64,000 bases of DNA, from positions 183,411-247,410 of the forward strand of contig JAQGDQ010000253.1 in the NCBI GenBank assembly GCA_030141605.1. Direction: 5' to 3'. Shown piece by piece: positions 1 to 11,059 of the stretch. The position numbers and the translations under genes are program-made. This DNA is from Tubiluchus corallicola. Lineage: Eukaryota > Priapulida > Priapulimorpha > Priapulimorphida > Tubiluchidae. The notes under the pieces are model-generated. The model was given only the letters and a program-made list of their open reading frames with translations, ran no database searches and was not told where the DNA came from. Every line of letters starts with the position of its first letter. Position 1 is the stretch's first letter.

Positions 1-229
1 TACAAGCCATTTTTAAAACGCTGTACAATTTGGCGAATATTTGATAGATTCATTGCATTTCAAATAATCGGGAGCAAAGAGAGCAAAGGCGCAAATTCTA
101 ACTTCATGTGTTTTCTTGTTCCGTAAAAAAAAACTGGACGATTTTTTTGACTACGGTAAAAAATTTACAATTTAAAACCTATAGTAAACCCGAAGCGTTT
201 CTGTTAATTAAACAATAGGTTAGAAACTT
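1..229. other. no recognised feature
   Basis: AT-rich sequence without a convincing open frame or repeat that I could pair elsewhere in the window. Confidence 0.4.
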
Positions 230-690
230 AATTGATGGTACACGAGTCCAACTAGTGAATGCACAACAGAAGGTTATTTTCAACAGCAGAAATATTCCAC
301 GAGCGTATTGCACGTATCTGCGAAAGCAAAAATTCAAGAACAATGCTACTGTACAACATTCAGTGTGATATACAAAAACTCGGCAGATTTAATGTTTTAA
401 ATTCAAATTTCAAGTTTACTGTTGTGCCGATCTAACTCTCAAATGTGTGTACTACCTCACAACTGAACATATCTGAAACTCTAGCAAGCACTGCTTTTTG
501 TGCAACGCGTTTCCAAGATGCAGGAGCTAGCAAACGACGAAATGCGTGTAACAGCGGAGAACTAGCCACAGGAAAGCGAAATTACATTTCTGCGGTGATA
601 ATTCTTTCATGTAAATCATTCATGAAAAAATAGCATGTTCCGTATTTTACAGGGGAAAGATTGTTTTGAGCTACAGTCCGGTTTTCCTTT
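230..690 (+). repeat. dispersed repeat family B, copy 1
   Basis: This block of about 450 bp is colinear with 53,945-54,400. Shared landmarks in order are CGAGTCCAACTA / CGAGCCCAACTA, AAATATTCCACGAGC, TTGCACGT, AAAACTCGG, ATTCAAATTTCAA, ACGCGTTT and a final AGATTGTT. The two copies are clearly diverged, with many substitutions and small indels. A 62-codon open frame starting at 445 is not conserved in the second copy, so I treat it as chance. I see no terminal inverted repeats or tail, and the class is unknown. Confidence 0.6.
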
Positions 691-1224
691 CAGTTAATGC
701 TCTCCGTAACTTAATTAAGCTACTGTTTAACTTTGAAATTTAGGAAATTTATGCTAAAGATGAAGTCATTCTTATGAAACTTTCTCTGCCCGTCTGTAAA
801 CTGACATTGATGGATCGATGTGTTACTTGAGCCTACGCAGCATAAACGGCAGCAGTTTAGGCTATTATCTTATGCGCCTCTTATGTAAGACAAATTGGTT
901 TCTACGAACTGGCGCCGAAATCAATAGATTTCAAATACGATACTTGGATCCGGGATTCAGTACAATCTGAGATTTTTACACGGTTTACCCGTACGCAGCA
1001 TGCATAATGCGGAATTACTAGTATGTTTTTACGATAAATCTGCGTCTTGGTCACATAAATAGAAGTTCCACATTTTAAGGTAGTGACTCTTGCCGTGGAA
1101 TTGAACGCACAGCCTTCCCACATGGAAACAAGCATGACAAAATTCAGCTCTGAATAGGGTAGGTGATACTGGACCAAAAAGTCCCTTTTTCTATTGTTTC
1201 AAGTGGTTTAATGCTGACGCAAAT
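691..1224. other. no recognised feature
   Basis: Intergenic sequence. The minus-strand open frame at 902-1,177 has no recognisable domain and no splice context, and is probably chance. Confidence 0.4.
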
Positions 1225-1640
1225 TTTCAAGTGTTAGTATGAGTGAGCGACTTCTATGAATGAGTCGGTGAGACTTAAAGGTAAAGTCCACAAAGACCCG
1301 CTCTAATCTATGGGCTGGAAGCAGCTTCTCTAAAGAAGATCGAAGAGAAGAAAATGGGTGTGGTGGAGATGAGGATGTTGAGATGGATGGTGGGAATAAC
1401 AAGAAGAGATAAAATTAGAAATAATAATATCAGAGGAACAGTAAAAGTAGTGGAAGCCTCGCAAGATTGCGATGGTATGGACACCTGAAAAGAAGAGTCG
1501 GTGAAGATCATGTGGGAAGGGAAGACATAAATGAAGAGATGGTCAACAACAGGAATGCGTGGAGAAGACTCATTCGCAACGGCGACCCGCATAGGGAAAA
1601 GCTGGGAAGAAGAAGTTGCGCGGTTCAGTCCCATTTCATG
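1225..1640 (+). mobile_element. LINE ORF2 C-terminal relic, copy 1
   Basis: The plus strand encodes, across broken frames, the post-reverse-transcriptase tail of a non-LTR retrotransposon ORF2. Fragments in order include ESVRLKGKVHK, MGWKQLL (frame-shifted), MLRWMVGITRR, LRWYGHLKRRVGEDHVGRE and NNRNAWRRLIRNGDP. Compared with the minus-strand copy at 2,585-2,985, a deletion of about 10 bp after the codons for VHK shifts the frame and brings in a stop. This is a dead fragment. The clade cannot be assigned from the tail alone. Confidence 0.75.
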
Positions 1641-1807
1641 GGATCCAATCAATATTTCATACAAATGACATTCACTCGAAAATCATTCATACTCGTCCAG
1701 GTATCGTCGTTAGACAGCCACAAAAATGTCTATCGTTTCAGTTTCAAAGTCCACAGCGTGGGTAGCTGCAACTACGTCACCCGCTATGTAGCAACGCTTT
1801 GCGTTAA

Positions 1808-2249
1808 CCCTTTCATACCCGTTGTATCCCATGGGATACGAGAATATTCTCTGCCTTTAAAATTAATAAAATTTTAAAACTGAGAGTTATTTGATCTGTT
1901 AATAGTTATTTTGATTTAAGCCAATAACAATAGACTAAAAATAGTGACAAACTAAAAAATCTACATACCACAAAAAACTGTGTAAGGTACAGTACTTTAG
2001 AGTTGACTTTGTACAGATCAGCATAGCACACATACCAAATGTCTTAAATACTTAAAAAAATTATCAGCATTTGCTTTTTATCATGTTTAGCAACCACTGA
2101 ATCCCAATGTATCCCGTGGGATACAGGCTATATTTAGCATAGGTAGAAAAAAAAAATATTATTATGTGTAAACAAGATGGACGTACAGAACAAAAGTACT
2201 AAGCTGAAAAATTTTTTCTTATTAAAAAAATAATTTGGGACTGAAAGGG
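1808..2249. mobile_element. piggyBac-type MITE 1 (TTAA-flanked)
   Basis: The element is bounded by TTAA at 1,804-1,807 and 2,250-2,253. The ends are inverted repeats: CCCTTTCATACCC on the left and, read on the other strand, CCCTTTCAGTCCC on the right (two mismatches in 13). Two perfect or near-perfect 16-bp palindromes lie inside, GTATCCCATGGGATAC at 1,824-1,839 and GTATCCCGTGGGATAC at 2,109-2,124. TTAA target duplication with CCC termini is the hallmark of the piggyBac superfamily. At 442 bp with no transposase frame it is non-autonomous. Confidence 0.75.
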
Positions 2250-2584
2250 TTAACCGCCTTCATCGTGACAGGAACTAAGTTTCGTATCAATGGCTTTCCG
2301 TTTTGTTGTAAATGCTGAACTTTAAGATCTAAATGGATATTATAGCTGATAATCATCAACTACTCCACGGAATGCTGTCGATTTCACACGTTCAGGTTGT
2401 CAGCTGCTTGAGTTATTTCCGGATTTTGCATGTGAAAAGTCTCCTTCTATGTAGAATGATGGTGATGATGCTAATTATAATGAAGAAGAGTCTGATCATT
2501 TTGGAGATGGCGATAATGATGACAATGAACGACAAGACGGTGACGACAGTGATGGTGGCGAACGACATAATAGTGACGATGGTA

Positions 2585-2985
2585 ACGAAAATTCTTCTTC
2601 TTCTTCCCAGCTTTTCCCTATTCTTGGTCGCCGTTGTGAACGAGTCTTCTCCGCGTATTCCTGTTGTTGACCATTTCTTCATTTATGTCTTCCCTTCCCA
2701 CATGATCTTCACCGACTCTTCTTTTCAGGTGCCCATACCATCGCAATCTTGCAAGGCTTCCACTACTTTTACTGTTCCTCTGAATATTATTATTTTTAAT
2801 TTTATCTTTTCTTGTTATTCCCACCATCCATCTCAACATCCCCGTCTCCACCACACCCATTTTCTTCTCTTCGGTCTTCTTTAGAGAAGCTGCTTCCAGC
2901 CCATAGATTAGAGCGGGTCTGACCACTTCTTTGTGGACTTTCCCTTTAAGTCTCACCGACTCTTTCATATGGTAATGAAAAGACT
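2585..2985 (-). mobile_element. LINE ORF2 C-terminal relic, copy 2
   Basis: A 116-codon minus-strand frame (2,968-2,618) encodes the same LINE tail as the plus-strand copy at 1,225-1,640, here with fewer breaks. It runs from ESVRLKGKVHKEVVRPALIY, through GMLRWMVGITRKDKI and LARLRWYGHLKRRVGEDH, to NNRNTRRRLVHNGD. RPALIYGLE and LRWYGHLKRR are typical of the region after the reverse transcriptase domain in many invertebrate LINEs. With copy 1 it makes an inverted pair about 1 kb apart. Confidence 0.75.
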
Positions 2986-3207
2986 GTGACGATTATTTCT
3001 ACAACCATTTTATAGTGGCATGCGTCTTTTTCGTGCTTATTTTTTCATGTTTATTCATCTTATACTCACTTTCTACGCACCTCCTGTACCGGACTCTTTA
3101 GTGACGGAATTTAAATTCGGACCATTCGAACGTATTAGGGCTTACCAAATTTTTAGTTAAATTAAAATGAATTAATTAATAATGTATTAGATTATGATAG
3201 ATAATTC

Positions 3208-3557
3208 TGTTGATGAATGCTGGCATGAAGCCAGTTAACGAGTGGTGTCACGTAAGTGATTCAGAATTGAGGTGACGGGGCTCCGTGCACGATATATAGG
3301 CCGTGCAATGCGCCTAGCTGAGGAAATTAGGCTGAGTCTGTGAGCCGGCGCAGAGAGCCGTTAGAGAGCAGTGGCTTGGCATTGCTATCTGTTATATCTA
3401 TTGTGTTTGATGTTTAATAAACGTGTCGTTTTATAATCAGACTCTTCATAGCTTTGCCATTCCGAAAGCACCAATAATCAGCTATACACAACCAATACAA
3501 CGCACTATCCAATATACAACGAAATTCATTTTACTCTCCACAAACCTGCCATCAACA
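3208..3557 (+). mobile_element. solo LTR of an LTR retrotransposon
   Basis: The 350-bp element starts TGTTGATG and ends CATCAACA, a perfect 8-bp inverted terminal pair beginning TG and ending CA. It is flanked by a 4-bp direct repeat ATTC at 3,204-3,207 and 3,558-3,561. Inside are a TATA-like GATATATAGG at 3,291-3,300 and an AATAAA at 3,416-3,421, in the order expected for U3-R. No second LTR, gag or pol lies beside it. The intact ends and target duplication point to a solo LTR left by recombination, and the 4-bp duplication would fit the Ty3/Gypsy group. Superfamily assignment is inference. Confidence 0.8.
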
Positions 3558-3775
3558 ATTCATACCCGGAACAATTAAAAATTCAAGACACTTGTAATCG
3601 TTTTAGTACAATTATTTGGAAAGCTTGAAAAAACATTTTCCACGGAAGCAGATTTACCATTAAGCAATATCCCACACGGTGTTTGTATTCCCATTTCTTT
3701 ACCCATTTAACGATGGTGAAAGGACAGTAATAAATTCACGTGAAACAGTTACTGCTGCAGAGAAAAATCTGAGAT

Positions 3776-4287
<512 letters not shown>

Positions 4288-4970
4288 TGTCTAGAGTCTA
4301 TAGTGACACCAGCTAATGTGCAAGTTATCATAGCAATGCAACATAGCAAGTTAATGTTCTACATTAAACTTAACCCTAGAGGATCATTATAATTCTGAAA
4401 GGATTCGAAACACGTGCAGCAGGGATTCGAAACACGTATAGACAACACTTAAAAATGTAGACCAAAATAATTGATACTACGTAAATCCAGGTTGCAGATT
4501 TTAGTTCATTACTGTAAAACAAAAGAAAGGCGAGAGAAGATTCATTTACAACTTCGCTTAGATATTGGTGAGATGCCAGCATAACGATTTAATGAGACAG
4601 TGCTGTATTCGTAATAGATTAGACCACGTCCATTGCATTAAACATGTAATGACACTCTGATAGCTATGTATTTTGAATCTATTATCAGTTTTGGGGTGCT
4701 AGTTTAGTTTTCATTGTTTAGAAGTTTATTAGCAGAGATTTCGCTCAGAATTGATATTTGAATTAACGAATCAGCAAGGATAATGTGTGAAATGCAATTA
4801 TTATTTCGATTTTTTACTGACTAACGTTTTTGCTTTAATTACCTAAAGTAGCTCCTACAGCGCTGCACATCATATTAATACAACAATCCAGTATTCAGTA
4901 AAAAAACTAATGTATAACTATATACTGCAGTACTATATACTATGCAATAGCCTGTAATCTATAATATTAT
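4288..4970. other. no gene seen
   Basis: AT-rich intergenic sequence. The only structure noted is a short tandem pair of GGATTCGAAACACGT near 4,400-4,438. Confidence 0.4.
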
Positions 4971-4971
4971 C

Positions 4972-4974
4972 TAA

Positions 4975-5062
<88 letters not shown>

Positions 5063-5614
5063 GTAATAATAATTGTTGTTGGCATCCTTCTGTTTCGGAA
5101 GACAATGGAATGTGCGCCAAGAGAGTCAGTTTTTGATCACATTGATGGAGCTGCAGCGTCGTCTATGGCTGAGCAGTCCGATCCTTGAACGTCTCCAGGG
5201 CGCACGCCTGGGCAAGGTGTATGGAGATCCTGAGTTGCCCAGACAACAGGAACCTCCTCTCTTCCTCCCTGGCTATAGTCCAACGTAAAGCGGAGCGATA
5301 CGTTTAGCACCAGGTTGGCTGCAGGAGCTGCCGGAGTCAGTGAGTATGCTGCACTGGTCCGCCTTCGGGGCTCCACTCCTGATTTGGAAGATTTACTCCT
5401 CTACACATGGCCGTTTTGTCAATTGACCTCCTCCGCCCTCTAGCCCTTGGCTGCCTGTGCAGCTCCTCCGCCCAGTGTCGAGATGCAGTGTGCATCCCGC
5501 AAGCCTACAGCACCTGGTATTCCTAGACGGTCATCCATCCAAGTACAAACCAGGCTCTACGTTGCTTAACTTCGGCGATCAGACGTGAACAGGTGTTTTC
5601 AACGTGATTTGGCC
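4972..5614 (-). mobile_element. 5S-rRNA-headed SINE, copy 1 (near full length)
   Basis: Read on the minus strand, the element has a 5S-rRNA-like head (5,614-5,503), a unique body of about 430 bp (5,502-5,075) and an (AAT)n tail (to about 4,972). The body recurs at 9,404-9,764 and 62,589-62,981. Shared body landmarks are GCAGCTCCATCAATGTGATC, CAACTCAGGATCTCCATACA and GAAGGATGCCA. A 5S-derived pol III head, a non-coding body and a simple tail match the architecture of 5S-derived SINEs (SINE3 class). The open frames across it are chance. Confidence 0.85.
5503..5614 (-). pseudogene. 5S rRNA-like head of the SINE
   Basis: The minus strand reads as a degenerate 5S rRNA of about 112 bp. It contains TCTGATCGCCGAAGTTAAGC, then GAGCCTGGTTTGTACTTGGA, then GAATACCAGGTGCTGTAGGC. 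These cover the internal control region (box A and box C of the type 1 pol III promoter) and the conserved 3' stem. Several changes from the animal consensus, and the direct fusion to a repeat body, argue that it is a SINE promoter rather than a working 5S gene. Confidence 0.85.
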
Positions 5615-5779
<165 letters not shown>

Positions 5780-5789
5780 CGAAGATGTA

Positions 5790-5872
5790 GGAGAAGAAGA
5801 AGAAGAAGAAGAACAACAACAACAACAGCAAAAACAACAATAACAACAACAACAACAACAACAACAACAGCA
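5790..5872 (+). repeat. (GAA)n-(CAA)n compound microsatellite
   Basis: A GAAGAAGAA tract turns directly into CAACAACAA with CAG and TAA interruptions. It is non-coding. Confidence 0.9.
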
Positions 5873-7598
5873 ATGTATATAATGTTTAAACCTTGCACAT
5901 TACATTACATGACGTTCCAATATCGCGGTTTGATGTTCTTGGCAAAATTGGAAGACAAAAATTTGATTTAGTTTCAGTCTCGAGATCGTATTTTCACGGC
6001 AAGATTATTTTTATGACTTGTATTAGCAGGCGCACAATAAAATAATGCAAATGGAAATAGTCTGTGTATACATATGCTATATAAATATGCTGTTTATTTA
6101 ACGAAAAAGCAGCCATTACGGCGACATGATGAATGTAAATAGCATTGCTGCTGCATTGGGTCGTCAGACCTAGCGAAATCCACATTCGCTGGGGAATTTC
6201 TTCTTAGTGACAATGACATATTGAATAAATTATAAACAGGCGATATGGAGATTTCTATTCTAAGTGCGCGCAAATAAAATCTTACTACAGGGACTGTTTC
6301 AGCTCCGTCTTATGTCATCGCACTCCAGTCAGCCAGTTATAGTAACCTAATCAATAACAGGCCTATAGGTGATAAATTTATTAAACATATTAATTTAGAG
6401 TTCAGACATTGCTTTTAAAGAGCCTCAAATCTTTTTACGAAAATAAATTTCTCAGTGGTACCTTTAAACGGTTTCTTTGAGTGAAAGAGACAAATTGCGT
6501 GATCTCTTTTAGGCTCTAACTTTTCTGCTTTGAGAAATTCATTTCTAACTACACGTATTTTCATTTAGGCTGTTTATTTTTATCCTGAACACAAAAATTG
6601 ACTAACAAAATGCATTAGAGTACCAAACACCCACATTAACAGAAAGCTGTACCTTAGGAATCTGTCAAGAAATCTGATTTTTTTTCTAAAAATCTCTTGG
6701 AAATCCTATGAAACTGCTTTCAAAAACACCCAGCTAATACGTTACTCACACCTGGCACAAGTTTGGAATAACTATTGTCGTTAGAAGTCGTGTGCCTTTC
6801 ACCACGTGTTATTCGTTTAATTAGATGAAAACCACGCGACTGTTCATTAGAAAGACTGTTCATCAGACTAACATTCTTTTTTTAGTTACTTCTTTTTGTT
6901 CGCAGCATTCCACTAAGAATTTCTTTTAGCCCCTGCCTTTGAGGCCCAAATTATCCCCTGTTGGTCGTCACCACTTCCACGTTTCCTGGGAGTTGGCCGA
7001 TTCTTGTTCGACCTTTGGCTTATGTCTTTGACCTTACTACTTCTATGCATGTTTAGAAAACTTACATACTATCGTTGCACACTGTATAATACGCTAACCA
7101 TCCTTAACGTCATAGTATCGGCTTCGTGACCGTACTGACCCTCCTCAATACTGCTCTCGGAATAGACCAGATTGAAATGTAAACACGCGAGAATGTGACG
7201 TTATTGGCTCATTGATGATTCTCGACTCTCTTCAGAGGTACTTCAAAATTTAATATTGGAACGCGTATTTTCCAGAAGTCGACCAACAAATATTAATTTG
7301 ATAGTAATTACGCAAGACTGTAATCTTAACCTTATTATGTATGGATTCTTGAATACGAAGTACCGTAAAACCGACACAACGTACAAGACGATAGTATTAG
7401 TATATTGTGAGTAAATGCCTTGTCTTTTGCAATTCCACCTTTCACATACGAACAGTATTTCCCAAAGCAAGGAAAAGCAGCAGAAATGATGGCGACAGCG
7501 ATACAGTAAAGCTTTTCGGCTGCCACTACTACTATTACTATGAATTTTATTTCACACATCAAAAAATACAATATCAAACACATGAATAAACTTTAAAT
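5873..7598. other. no gene seen
   Basis: Mostly AT-rich. One more GC-rich patch at about 6,890-7,045 has an open minus-strand frame with a basic peptide containing NRPTPRKRGSGDDQQ. It may be a transposon remnant but I do not recognise it. Confidence 0.35.
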
Positions 7599-8018
7599 AA
7601 AATAATTTGAGTAGTGTGAGGTGAGTGTACGATACGACCATACGGTCATTAACACACTCACCTTACTTAAATGAAAAAATGATTATAGTTATCCTAGTAT
7701 CATCGTGTTCGTATGTCGGATATTCAAAACGAGTCATTAAATGTTTTTTTTTAATTTAGACTTGAATATTGATAAAGAGCTGCTGTGTTTTAGTGATGTC
7801 GGTAATGAATTCCAAAGTTGTATTGCTTGCTTAGTAACGGAATTCTTTCCATATTGGTTGTTCGTGATAATGTTTCTTAAATTTAGTGTTCTGTTATTCA
7901 TACTGGGGTTTTTAAGAAGTGGGAGTTTATTGTTTTTGAAAGGAGAGTAAATATTGTTGATATATTTATAGAGAAACATCAGTTTACATGACCACACACT
8001 GATCAGCATCTGTTTCAA
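7599..8018 (-). mobile_element. 5'-truncated LINE: ORF2 C-terminus plus 3' UTR
   Basis: The minus-strand frame from 8,018 to 7,737 ends in a typical LINE ORF2 C-terminus: NNQYGKNSVTKQAIQLWNSL, then SLSIFKSKLKKNI and a stop. The pattern YG..S....A..LWNSLP followed by a basic FK.K tail is common to CR1/L2/Jockey-type elements. The stop is followed by a short 3' UTR with a hairpin (7,619-7,663). The stretch further along, GAAATAAAATTCATAG followed by TAG repeats near 7,545-7,515, looks like the element's 3' end and tail. Confidence 0.7.
7619..7663 (-). other. two-tier hairpin in a LINE 3' UTR
   Basis: Perfect 10-bp arms AGGTGAGTGT and ACACTCACCT enclose an inner GACC-GTAT-GGTC stem. It lies between the LINE stop codon and its A-rich 3' end, where some non-LTR elements carry the structure bound by their reverse transcriptase. 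The pairing is visible; the role is inference. Confidence 0.6.
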
Positions 8019-8281
8019 AACACACAGTATACATCGCTAAAACTTATTTTAGTAGAAAAATTGTGATTTATTTCTCAATTTACATAATTTCAAACTGTAC
8101 AACCACCCAAAAATAATTGCATTAATTAATATTTCCTTCGTTAATAACACTTATTACTAACATGGAAACAATCCATGATATTGGTCATTAAATTCAATGG
8201 CAGAACAGAAGCATTGACAGCACGAAATTCGAATAAATAAATAAATTAGTACAAACTGAGCATAGTTTTAATTAACCTTAG

Positions 8282-8420
8282 ATTTAGATTTAGATTTAAT
8301 ATTTTATTTCAAACTTTACAAAGTTCATATACACATCACAAATTAATACAAATAATACAATAAATCATGAAACTCAACAATAACACAAATAACAATTAAC
8401 GATATAACAAACTACGCCAA
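8282..8420 (-). mobile_element. LINE 3' end fragment
   Basis: Read on the minus strand this ends TTTGAAATAAAATATTAAAT followed by TCTAAATCTAAATCTAA. The GAAATAAAAT motif plus a short microsatellite tail matches the 3' ends of the LINE pieces at 7,545-7,515 and 37,262. No ORF2 sequence remains. Confidence 0.45.
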
Positions 8421-9403
8421 TGATGTCTAATTACAGAAGAAAAGTTTACATCACTGTTTAAAATGTTCTTGCATATAAAATGTTTTCACTCTTATTCAGC
8501 CCGACGTGTAAACTGTATGCACATTTTCTGTGAATCACATCAAAATAAATAATATTAAATATTAATTCTTACTCAACTAAATTTTACTTAACTGTTCAAC
8601 TATACATTTATGTACAACATTTCCTTAGGTCAGTTAATATAAGACCTATAATTCAATATGCATTGTAATATATTACAAGTAATTGCAGAGCTGTGTACAC
8701 AAATATTACAAAGAAACATTATTTATTCATATACACAATTATAGTCCATCAAACAATGAGTAAGTTAATAATGTCCAGCCCTGCCATCTTCAAGCAGGAA
8801 TAAACAAACTCGCGTAATTTGTGTGTCAATGCAACAGAATTCCCGAGAAAAATCAGTGACAGTGATTGATGAGCTGCCTGTCTTTGATTCTCAATAAATT
8901 TCGAAAGAACATTTTCATGGTTATTGAAGAATGATTTGTAATGCCAGTACAGGCACATCGACTTTCTATGTCAAAAATCTGCACGTCTGATTTCAATAAC
9001 CAACACAACAGTTCATGTAAAAACACGGAACAAAACACAAACTGTTAGAAAAATGGCAAGCTTCACAAACAAACAAACAAAAATTGCTCACATCTTGCTG
9101 CAAGAGAGGTACACTCTTGTTGGTCCCCATGAAAATAATGGTGAATAGATGACAGAAATTCAAAATTTTCATTGCAACAGGAGTAAAATGGAAATGGCTA
9201 CAGAAGATTCCTCCGTGACAGCACACTCTCTTATCTACGTAATAAAATATTAATTTTCAACATACTTCCTTTGTTAGCACATAAAAAGAAGCAAAGGCCT
9301 GTTATACTATCACAAGCTTATATAACAAGGTCTATCAGAGTCCAAAATTTTTTACTTCCGACCTGTTGCGCTCTTAAATCAAGGACACTACGTACAAATA
9401 TAA
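8421..9403. other. no gene seen
   Basis: AT-rich. The minus-strand frames at 8,749-9,226 are cysteine- and phenylalanine-rich without a recognisable domain or good splice borders. They could lie in a long 3' UTR of the golgin gene but there is no direct support. Confidence 0.35.
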
Positions 9404-9764
9404 CTACGGCCATATCACGTTGAAAACACCAGTTCTCGTCTGATCACCGAAGTTAAGCAACATAGAGCCTGGCTAGTGCCCTGAAGGCGGACCAGTGCAG
9501 CATGCTCACTGACTCCAGCAGCTCCTGCGGTCAACCTGGTGCCAAACGTATCGCTCCGCTTTCCTTTGGACTATAACCAGGAAGGAATTGGGCAACTCAG
9601 GATCTCCATACACCTTGCCCAGGCGTGCGCCCAGGAGAGGCCACTCCAGTGATTCAAGAATCAGACTTCCTCAGCCACAGTCGATGCTGCAGCTCCATGA
9701 ATGTGATCAATAGCTGACTCTCTTGGCGCACACTCCATTGTCTTCTGAGATAGAAGGATGCCAC
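9404..9764 (+). mobile_element. 5S-rRNA-headed SINE, copy 2 (internal deletion)
   Basis: It starts CTACGGCCATATCACGTTGA, matching the beginning of 5S rRNA, and keeps CGTCTGATCACCGAAGTTAA. After CCTGGCTAGTG at 9,478 it jumps to the SINE body at CCCTGAAGGCGGACCAGTGC. Compared with copy 1 it lacks the 3' third of the 5S head and the first part of the body. The rest of the body is colinear to GAAGGATGCCA. No clear (AAT)n tail follows. Confidence 0.85.
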
Positions 9765-11059
9765 AACGTGCAAAAATGTAAGGATGCCAGAAATGTTAGT
9801 ACACCATAATCATAAAGAACAAATTTTATCAAACAGAATTTCCTAGTAAATGGCAAACACTAGATAAAGTAATGAGATATACAGATGCTCAAAAACAAAT
9901 AATTAGTATAAAGTAATCGAAACCGGAAATAACAAAGACAAAGCCCTCAAATGCTCATGTCCACTATAACTCCGCATGAGTTTATCACAAAGAGATACTT
10001 TACAAGCCACGTTAACACAAAAGGAGCGCAATGAGAGTGATAATGACAATTTTACTATTATAAGCCTATAAGGTGATAAAGTAAAAATCCATGAATGGTG
10101 ATCATATATAACACAAGGAGCAGTCTAAGGGTTGGCCGTGCACGAATCCTTCGAGATGCGTATCTCCTGAAAAGTAATGACAACATTTAACAAACACGCA
10201 AAAAGCACAAAATATTTATTCAACGCTGATTATCAATTTTAAAACATATTAGTAAATAGCTATCATGTTTTACATAAGTAAGCATGAGTTTTTTATACTA
10301 ATCTCCTCAAATATCATACTTAACAAAAAAATAAGATCATCAGATAATTATGTATTAATGTCATCATGTTAGCTGCTATTCTTATTAACAGACGTTATGC
10401 CATTGCAGTGCTAAAGCTATATATAAACAACTGACAAACAAAAGTATATCAAATTATATAAATTTTTTACTTCAATTTTTCAAAATAAAGCTGTAAACAT
10501 TTGCTGAGTTTTTTGAAATTACTAACAAGAACATCAGCCACAGGTAGCTGGTTCGCTGTTTTGCACCTGTGGTTAAGTCATTACTAGTTAATTACAAGTA
10601 TCGGTACGAAATTGATCGATATTTCTTGTTGATAACATTATTAATTTACAATTTTTTTAATATAAATTGAATTCCAAACGTTGCAATGTTAGTTCACGGA
10701 ACAAATAAATTAAAGTTCACTTTGTACACTAGAAATATAGAGCCAATACAGAAGAATCTGATTATGCAAACGCTAAACTGTATTACCAAATCTAATTAGT
10801 GTTTGTCAAGCTATAATCATAATTTACAGTTTATGAATATATGACTAACATTAATTCACTATGCATATCTTGTAGTTTTAATCATCAACTTCTAATCACC
10901 GCCATATCTGATTCATCATGTGCAAAGACAGAAGGGCAGGTTATACAGTAATTTACAAAAAAGATTAATTTTCTGGAAAGTTAATTCAACGTATGCCGGT
11001 TACAGTTAGCACAGGTAATAGCTTCTACCAACACAGAAATCTGGAAAATATGAAAATAC
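9765..11059. other. region downstream of the golgin gene, no gene seen
   Basis: Likely 3' UTR and flank of the minus-strand golgin gene. On the minus strand, TTTTCCAG at about 10,975 could be a splice acceptor for an extra 3' exon (see the finding on the golgin C-terminus). Confidence 0.35.

Noticed and set aside
5503-5614. A functional 5S rRNA gene
   Set aside because: Several changes in conserved positions, fusion to a repeat body, and truncated sister copies point to a SINE head.
8749-9226. Missing transmembrane exon of the golgin
   Set aside because: The minus-strand frames are patchily hydrophobic and lack a phase-matching acceptor that I could defend.
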